Assembly: GCA_024811115.1 (NCBI GenBank)
Contig: JAKOGH010000333.1
Coordinates: 62,001-126,000 of the forward strand
Reading direction: 5' to 3'
DNA from: Terana coerulea
Lineage: Eukaryota; Basidiomycota; Agaricomycetes; Polyporales; Phanerochaetaceae
DNA: 64,000 nt
The notes under the pieces: generated by a model
Databases searched by the model: none
Seen by the model: only the letters and a program-made list of their open reading frames with translations
What the model was told of the DNA's origin: nothing
Shown: positions 57,301 through 64,000 of the stretch, piece by piece
How positions within the stretch are numbered: position 1 is the stretch's first letter
How the letters are laid out: every line of letters starts with the position of its first letter
Made by a program: the position numbers and the translations under genes

Positions 57301-59027
57301 TGTACTTCAACGTCCAACCGTCCTCGACTGAGAAAACCTTGACCTGAGAAGGCGCGTTGTTGGAGACCTCGTGCTCGGTATGCGAGTCTTGCTGAGATTT
57401 GCTCTTGGGTGTGCTGATGGGTACATATGCTCGGCTATCGTCTTCGTTGGACAGCAATATGTCGTAAATCTCTCCATAAAACTCTCTAAGAGCTCGGATA
57501 AGATGCTTCGCTTTCGCGCATCGGCGCCAGCCCTATAATTGATCACTTGAAGTCAAACTCAGTATGGGGCCCGGGTATTGATAAGACGTACCATTTCAGT
57601 CCAAACTTTCCACACAGCCTATGGAAATGCTCGTTGGTGAACGGTGAAAAGGCTGAAGAGAACAGGTATTTACCGGATCTTTGATACTGTCGTGTGGGCC
57701 TGCAAGAATCTGGGCAATCACTCGGTCGCCTTCTCGTTTCACAACACGCTCCATATTGTCGAGGGTCCGCTTTTCCATGGCGCTGAAGACATGCTCTGAA
57801 ACTTTGATGCCGTCCTCAAGCAGCTCATCCCAGTCTCTCTTCGCCTCCTTCTTTATGTCCTTTGCCAAGATGCTTGCATCCATCTTCTCCACGCGCGCTT
57901 CCCTGGATGGTTTTGCCTGCTGGGATGTGAGCGGGTTGGCGAGAGATTCCTCCGGCTCTGCTGTGCCGCTTGACGACCTCTTCGAGCACCTTCTCGTCCT
58001 TGAGCACCTCTTGCACCCCGCCTTTGGCATCAAAGAAGGCCTGAATTCTCTGCTCTTCCGAGGTCCGTAGTTCCTCAAATATATCGTGAGCGAAGGTGCG
58101 CAAATCCCTGTGAATCATCTGCGTGGTCTGTTCAATACGCTCTATGTGCACGCTGTTTTCTTTGACGCAAAGGCTGATGTGTGCTTGGATTGCGCAATAA
58201 AGCTCTTCCTTCTGTTTAGCAAAAGCATCCATGAAGTTGTCAAGTTGCTTAGCCCAAGAAGGGCTTTTGGCGACCCTCACTGACCACATCGTCGTGAGCT
58301 GTAGGTGTCATTGGGTAACAATGCAATACTCACCAATGATGTTTCGCTTCTGGAAGCTATCGCAGGTCGTTACGCACTTCTTCATAGTTATCGTAACTTC
58401 GTGCAGGATTGCACCGATTCGGCCCTCGATGGTCATGCCGCCCGCAGTCTTGCCAGCGAAAATGGGCTCCAGCCTTGAATGCCGAAAGGAACTGGTGAGT
58501 GCGACCACAGCTTACACAGAAGCACGCTCACAGAGTAAGCTGGTCCATTATATCCGCCATACTGAGACGCAGGATGAGCATCTTCTGATCGTTCCGCTCT
58601 CGCGTAATCTCGAACTCAACAGCAGTCTTGAACACTGAGATGACGACTATATGAAAGCTCAATATAGACGTTTTTTACACAGCATGATCGCAAACCTTTG
58701 AGGAATGGGTGTGCATCGGCAATGATATTCAACCCTTTCTCCAATATGTCGTATCGCCTTTCCCATGTTTGGAGATCGGGCTGGAGAGCTTTCAAGGCTG
58801 CTTGAGCAGCGGCTGACACTGTACCGGCGGATGGATTTGATGAAACGTCCGACAATTTGTTGTTCATGCCGTCTGCAGCGAACGTGAGTCTGGCAGCATC
58901 TGACTACAAGCGGGTACCCACCGACGATGCTCTTCTGAGCCCTGATTCTGGGTGACGATGCCCCCATGACTTCTCGAACATCCTTGAGATCCTTAGCTAC
59001 TACTACGGACAGTTTTTGCGAGCTCAT
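54302..59027 (-). CDS. Large EF-hand / ZZ zinc-finger / coiled-coil protein
   Basis: Many short exons. Order along the protein: start MSSQKLSVVVAKDLKDVREV (59027), helical region (LKALQPDLQTWERRYDILEK, FKTAVEFEITRERNDQKM, VTITMKKCVTTCDSFQKRNI), GWRRCAKAKHLIRALREFYG, an EF-hand with loop DLDSSSWVTVTE (D1, D3, S5, E12 present; about 57240-57290), ARPREWSLPHWMTYWTIG, more helices, then a ZZ-type finger (YCDHC, TCLEC, LCITC, HEPSH; about 55080-55260), a second finger (KCARC, CMTC, CEKC), VMVLIRP and a coiled coil of QRLE heptads to the stop at 54302. Calcium sensing plus protein docking is inferred. Several frame changes (near 57970, 56050, and A7 at 55524-55530) mean it may be miscalled or decaying. 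Paralogous to the gene at 61653. Confidence 0.75.
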
Positions 59028-60355
59028 GTTGAGATAGTCCAAGAGTGTTGAGGGTAGTTCGATGACAAGCCTGGGGGTAATGCCCCAAGAGTTCAAAGCT
59101 GTACTCGTGTGAAACATCAACGGCGGTCAGAGGGCATGCTCACCGTTTGGCGTAACCTTATACGAGAACACTCCATAGCTATCCCTACCCAAGTAATGGG
59201 TTTCCGCGCTAATGAATCTGGATAGAAGGCTAGCCCGGGTTAGGTTCAGCCTAACGCTCATCATGATATACGCACTCATCTATGGAAGAAGGAATCCGTT
59301 AAAAGTCTGTGGTGTGACCGGCTCAGGACCCACCCACTGGCAGCAACACTGGCACAGATGTCGCGCTGAGGTTTCGACGCGGTACCAGCACGAGAAAGAT
59401 CAAAGCCTGTAAATGTTTGCCATGGCGCTTCTGCACATACATCAACCCCGTACAGCGATAACAAGTACTGAGTTCAGGAAGGGGAAGGGTGCAAACTGCT
59501 CGGTCAGCGATCCTCTATACCCGGTGAGTCGAGTGGAACTTACTTGACTTGGCTGGAGCACCTTCTAAGCGCAAGCAATTCTACAGCTGTCCGGATTTTA
59601 CGTCTCACAAGGTAACTCTCATTCCAAAAGCGTCGGACACCGGTGGGCTATAGTACAGTATGAAGGTCATTTTCCCTCTCTCAATCGCAAACACTTACTT
59701 ATTGCTGGCTTGACGAACTGCAGCATTCGCGTCGAAGTTGCAGCTGGTGGGCGTTTTGCAGCCATTTGTTTTTGACTGCCGGTTTGATCGCCGACATTCA
59801 GTCCACTACCGCTCAGTCGTGGCTTAGATAGTGTACTCAGTACGCCCATCCTCCCGTGTATACATGCCCACACTATCTCGGAGCCATGCATTCACGTAAA
59901 TCTGGACAACACATGCAGTCCCGTTCTACCACAAGATTTACTCGAATCGTAGCAGAAAGCGCGTCGTACATCTCACCGCCATAAACCAGGCTTGCGGTCC
60001 GGGCTCACAGAGCAAGCATCGTAAAGGATGCTGAAGAGCACCATAATACCATGCCTTGTAACTACATCTCCTTGAAATTGCTAGTCACGACTTTTCCTCG
60101 CTGGCCGGCTCCGATGACTTGCGCGTTCTCCAAAGATTGGCCGCCGCGATGACGGAGGCACTCCTCCACGGCATGACTGTTGCCCTCGGCTGCAGAGTCA
60201 TCGTAGGTGACTCGCTGCAGGCTGTTCCCTCTTATTCCTTGCCTCGGTCCGGCAGGATCCATCTAGCTCGGCGTGCTCTTATAAGCTGGCCCTGTTTCAT
60301 CTTTGTTGATTCTGCCCCTCAACTTCACCCCCAAAGCTCACTAAAGATTCGCAAA
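59028..60355. other. Intergenic 1.3 kb between divergent genes
   Basis: Upstream regions of the large minus-strand gene and of the dehydrogenase. Frames at 59212-59464 and 59667-59891 lack support. Confidence 0.45.
60279..60285 (+). promoter_or_regulatory. TATA-like box of the SDR gene
   Basis: TTATAAG about 72 nt upstream of the ATG at 60356. Confidence 0.5.
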
Positions 60356-61284
60356 ATGGTCGCGACTTGGCTCGTTACTGGGTATGTGACCGTTGCTTCG
60401 GCTTATGGTGTATGCTGACATGTATCGACCGATGCAGCTCTTCGAGAGGAATAGGCCGCGAGATTGTTCGGCAGCTCCTCCAAACACCCTCGAACACCGT
60501 CATCGCGACCTGCCGAAATCCGGATAAAGCCTTCGAATTGAAAGCACTCAAGGATGGCTCAAGAGGCACTCTACATGTTGTAGCGTTAGACACTGCGTCG
60601 TCGGAGAGTATCGAAAAAGTGCTGAAGCCCGTCGAAGAGCTGGTCGGAGACAACGGACTGGATTATCTGCTGAACAACGCCGCCGTCGTACGTCGCTCCT
60701 CATTATATTGTGACGTACTACCCAGCTTACAGCCCACTGTTAGAACGTCCGTAACGACCTTGGCTTCGCCTTCAAGCCGGCAGATTTGCTTGAAACTATT
60801 AACGTGAACGTCGCCGGCCCAGGTTACCTCGCCCAAACGCTGCTGCCCGTCTTGGAGAAAGGCAAGAAGAAGACGATCATGAACATGTCCTCCGGCCTGT
60901 CTAGTATCGGACTGGACTATGGCACGACAAATGCGACGTACAGCATCAGCAAGACGGCGCTTAACACGCTGGTACGCCCGTGCCCGCCACCTACGTACAA
61001 TATGAGTTCCAGCGTAACGGGAATTGATAGACATACAAGCAGGCGAAGCAGAAGCCAGACTTTGCCGTGGTTTGTGTAGACCCTGGTTGGGTGAAGACGG
61101 GTATGCCATCTCTTCTTCCACGTCGACGCTTTACTGACTTGAAGCCTTGACAGACATGGGCGGTAAAAGCGCTGCTCTCGAGCCGGAGGAGAGCGTCAAA
61201 GGTCTTCTCAAGGTGGTAACGAACGTTTCGCCTTCCGACTCCGGGAAATTCTATCGGTATGACGGACAGTCCCTTCCGTGGTAG
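60356..61284 (+). CDS. Short-chain dehydrogenase/reductase
   Basis: 234 residues in five exons: 60356-60381, 60438-60687, 60744-60971, 61031-61100, 61154-61284; introns 53-59 nt, all in phase. The cofactor motif TGSSRGIG (Gly-x3-Gly-x-Gly) spans the first intron. NNAAV and the catalytic YSISK (Tyr-x3-Lys) with upstream MNMSSG are all present, as is the PGWVKTDMGG loop. It resembles the C-factor/sniffer branch of classical SDRs (carbonyl reductase-like), NAD(P)H-dependent, cytosolic. Substrate unknown. The frame is intact. It sits between two divergent EF-hand paralogues, with no sign that the three form a pathway. Confidence 0.93.
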
Positions 61285-61652
61285 ATATCCGAAGTACTCG
61301 TGTTTTACGAATTATGCCAATTGATCGTGAGCATTCCCACTGGTGGCATACGCTGTTTTTGCCCCACACCACTCCCGGAAGACTGTCCTGTTCAGTGACA
61401 TCCAGCGGAAGCGAACTGCCGAGTATCTGCCACATACCACACAGCCTTTTGTCATCTTGAAGTCCACTACCATGTTTAGGTCTTCATATAAGATCAAGGA
61501 ACGAGCTGTATCACCCCGGTATCCTCGGGGAAGATCTTTCCGCGCCAGTGGATTGAGCCGCCCAATCTTCGGTGAGACCTTCCGTTCCTCGTCACCCCTT
61601 CAGCTTCAGTGTGCAACAGCTCACTTCTCCTTTGTCTCCCCAGCACCACACC
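61285..61652. other. Spacer and promoter of the EF-hand gene
   Basis: CT-rich leader immediately before the ATG at 61653. Nothing else seen. Confidence 0.5.
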
Positions 61653-64000
61653 ATGGCCTCGAAAAGCGCAGCGCTGCAGGCGCATCAGGACAAGGCTGCG
61701 GCGGCACTGTTCAGCAGCGAGCAGTATCGACAACGGAAGGCTGAGAAAGCGTTGGACTCTGCCGGTAAGGAGCGGTGCGATACTATCTTCAGCTTCAACT
61801 TACATTAGCATGAATTCCAGGAGACGCGTATGATGCTGCCTCGGCCTCCGATGGCTTGAAAAATGCGAAAGAACTAGGTGCAGCGACCCTGGCACTATTC
61901 GAACCGAAACTCGAGGCGTTTGAGACCACCTGTAGGGTCTTGATGATCACGCTCGACATCGTGTCCGAGGCCCACCCATTTGTCCATGGTATTCTCCCCC
62001 CTCGGAGCTGTGGCGATAAGCTTGATTGACCCGTTCGCGTTCTTTCAGTTGCCGTGCTGGCGTTCAAGACCGCGATTCAGTTCGAGGTAAAGAGGCGGCA
62101 AAATGACCAGAAGATCCTCGCATTGCACGTTGTCATGAAGGACATGATGGCGATTATCGCTCAGTGAGTGGCACTGATTGTCAGCTGAATGTCTGCCGAT
62201 TGGCCTCATAAAACAACCCTCTTAGACTTTTACCTATTGCGCGCGACGATCGAGGAACAGACGGTCTCACGATCGAGGCGAGGCTCACACAGAGGATGAA
62301 GGACATTGCCGATGACATTACGAAATGCGCCACTGCGTGTGATGCATTTCAGAAGAAAAGGCTGGCAGGTAAGCATCTACATATGCCGCAGTATATATGC
62401 CAGTGCCCATGCACATTCTCTAGTCAAGATCATCAACAGCTTTTCATGGGAGAAGAGGCTAGACGGGTATGCGACAACGTTCCAAAACCATCAGAACGCT
62501 CTCGAAGTCGACCTCTCCATGCACGCGAGCCTCAGCATCGCCCGTACCGTCGAGGTGGTGGCCTCCGTTGACGCAACGGTGAAGTCCACCGAGGCGAAGC
62601 TCGACATGCTCCTCCTCTTCCAGCAGCTCCGCTCGCCGGAGGAGACAGACCTAATCAAGTTTATCGACTCGCGCGGTGGACCTACGAAAGTCCTTCAGGA
62701 CGACACTCTGATGAAGAAGCTCGCCGAAAATGAGGGCGAATTCAAGGCGGCGGAGAACAGTAAGGACAAGGCTAAGGCTGATCAAGCGAAAACGAGGCTG
62801 CTCGGCGACCTGAAGCAGGAAATGAAGAAGACGTTAGAGGATTTGCTCAAGGACAGCTTGTATAGATCCGAGAACAACTTCTCGGCCCTACGCGAGCAGA
62901 TCTCGAATGACATGAAGACGACGGTTCGACGGGAGAGCGACCGGGTGATTGTCAAGATCCTGGACGGGCCGCAGGAACGCATCATTGACCGAGTAAGTTA
63001 TGTGTTGCCGCACATCGCCTACTTCCTAACACTGCATTGCAGGACATATACAAGATCTGGTGTGAGATGGTAAATTCCTTGTCTCACAGGTAAACATTTC
63101 TTAGTAACTCACGTTGTATATACAGGGGTGGCGAAGATGTGCGAAGGCGAGGCATGTAGTGGCAGCGCTGCGAGAGTACTACGCTGAGCTGCTGATTGAT
63201 GCTACCACCGGACAACACGAGCGAGAAGTCACGGACGAGGACGAAGAAGAGAAGGTGGATACGGCGACCTCTACAGTCGAGGATGCATTCGTACAGCAAG
63301 ATTCTGCTCTGCCGACCCAGGGTGCCGACGAAGGTCCAGTTTCCAATATACTGTTGTGCGCTTATTGTCCCCGCTAACCTCACATTCAGATCAAGAGCCG
63401 AAGGACAGCGGGGGCCGCGCTACCCAAGAGTCTAGCAATATAGAAGGCCCAAAAGAACAGGACGGCGATGTGAATGCCATGGTCCAAACGGTCTGTGCGA
63501 ACTTTCGCCCCGAAGATGAATGGACGCTGGAATATATCAGTGTCCTCCGAATGGCTCCGCTGCTCGAAGTCCTCGATAGCGATGCCTCGGCGTTCGTCAC
63601 AGTAACCGAGATGAACACTTTCACTAAAGCAAGACCGAAAGAATGGAGGTGAGCGCGCGTGGGCGTTTTGTTCGTACTTGTGCTGACTGTCCCTACTAGC
63701 GTACCCCGGTGGATGGCATATTGGACCTTGGGTATAATGCCTTTCTCACATTCCACCTGTGCTGTATCCTAACATCACTTGAACAGGCTTTCATTTGACT
63801 ATCAAAGAATACCACTCGCGTATTCGGTCTCTTCTCGGCGATATCTTTGCTCTCGCGAGACGTGTGCATGCCTGCAACAGAGCGTTGGTCAACGACTTCT
63901 GCGAGACGTCTTTCCGGCATGTTGACCTCGTCATGGCTGGCACGTACGACACCATCAAGGACATACCCTGGAAAGAAGAATCCCGCTTTTCCAAGTTCAA
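61653..64000 (+). CDS. EF-hand-family protein, partial (runs off the window)
   Basis: Starts MASKSAALQAHQDKAAAALF. Exons show helices FEPKLEAFETTCRVLMITLD, VLAFKTAIQFEVKRRQNDQK, DITKCATACDAFQKKRLA and a Lys/Glu-rich coiled stretch, then GWRRCAKARHVVAALREYYA. After an acidic linker comes an EF-hand with loop DSDASAFVTVTE (D1, D3, S5, E12 kept) and FTKARPKEW..RWMAYWTLG. Reading continues (VHACNRALVNDFCETSF) to the window edge, so the ZZ-finger end, if present, lies outside. All junctions checked are GT-AG and in phase, so this copy looks healthier than its paralogue at 54302-59027. Calcium-responsive scaffold is the best guess; unproven. Confidence 0.82.

Overview
This 64 kb window looks like nuclear DNA from an Agaricomycete (mushroom-forming basidiomycete, probably a polypore). 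The basis is the gene set and gene structure. Most genes are cut by 45-70 nt GT-AG introns. There is a class I hydrophobin, and there are lineage-specific families: leucine-rich F-box proteins, DUF6533- and DUF6535-type membrane proteins, MYND proteins with the N-terminal GCGDPRNILYT module, and EF-hand/ZZ-finger proteins. No rRNA, convincing tRNA, CRISPR array or prokaryotic signal was seen. LAYOUT: 0.7-11.9 kb is a compact, mostly housekeeping block: a small membrane protein, a MYND protein, the farnesyl/geranylgeranyl-transferase alpha subunit, the mRNA-export adaptor Yra1/ALY with an unusually long intron, the Pol III subunit Rpc31, and a hydrophobin. 12.8-16.8 kb holds two tandem F-box genes, the first clearly decayed. 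17-22 kb is gene-poor. At 22.1 kb a disordered protein ends in a PNRC/Edc1-type decapping motif and is followed by about 1.8 kb of pyrimidine-rich non-coding DNA. 25.9-30.4 kb has a short relative of the EF-hand family and a four-TM DUF6535 protein. 30.6-39.2 kb is an accessory graveyard: a hairpin-ended transposable element, a GGACTGGTC-rich inverted-repeat element, a decayed zinc-binding gene lying head to head with a decayed ASCH-like gene, and an F-box gene split by a 1.45 kb foldback element. 39.7-47.3 kb returns to active-looking genes: KGD2 (2-oxoglutarate dehydrogenase E2), two small secreted-protein genes rebuilt here from short exons, the intact ASCH-like paralogue, and a DUF6533 membrane protein. 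48.9-53.8 kb has a fourth F-box gene and a second hairpin-ended element with a perfect 9-bp target-site duplication beside an uncharacterised gene. 54.3-64 kb has two divergent EF-hand-family paralogues flanking a short-chain dehydrogenase. Several reading frames are restored only by changing a short homopolymer by one base, so part of the apparent decay may be residual sequencing error. The broken F-box copies and the ASCH/zinc relics also carry nonsense codons, a lost ATG or insertions, and look truly dead. Exon coordinates were worked out by eye from splice signals and family similarity recalled from memory; no search was run.
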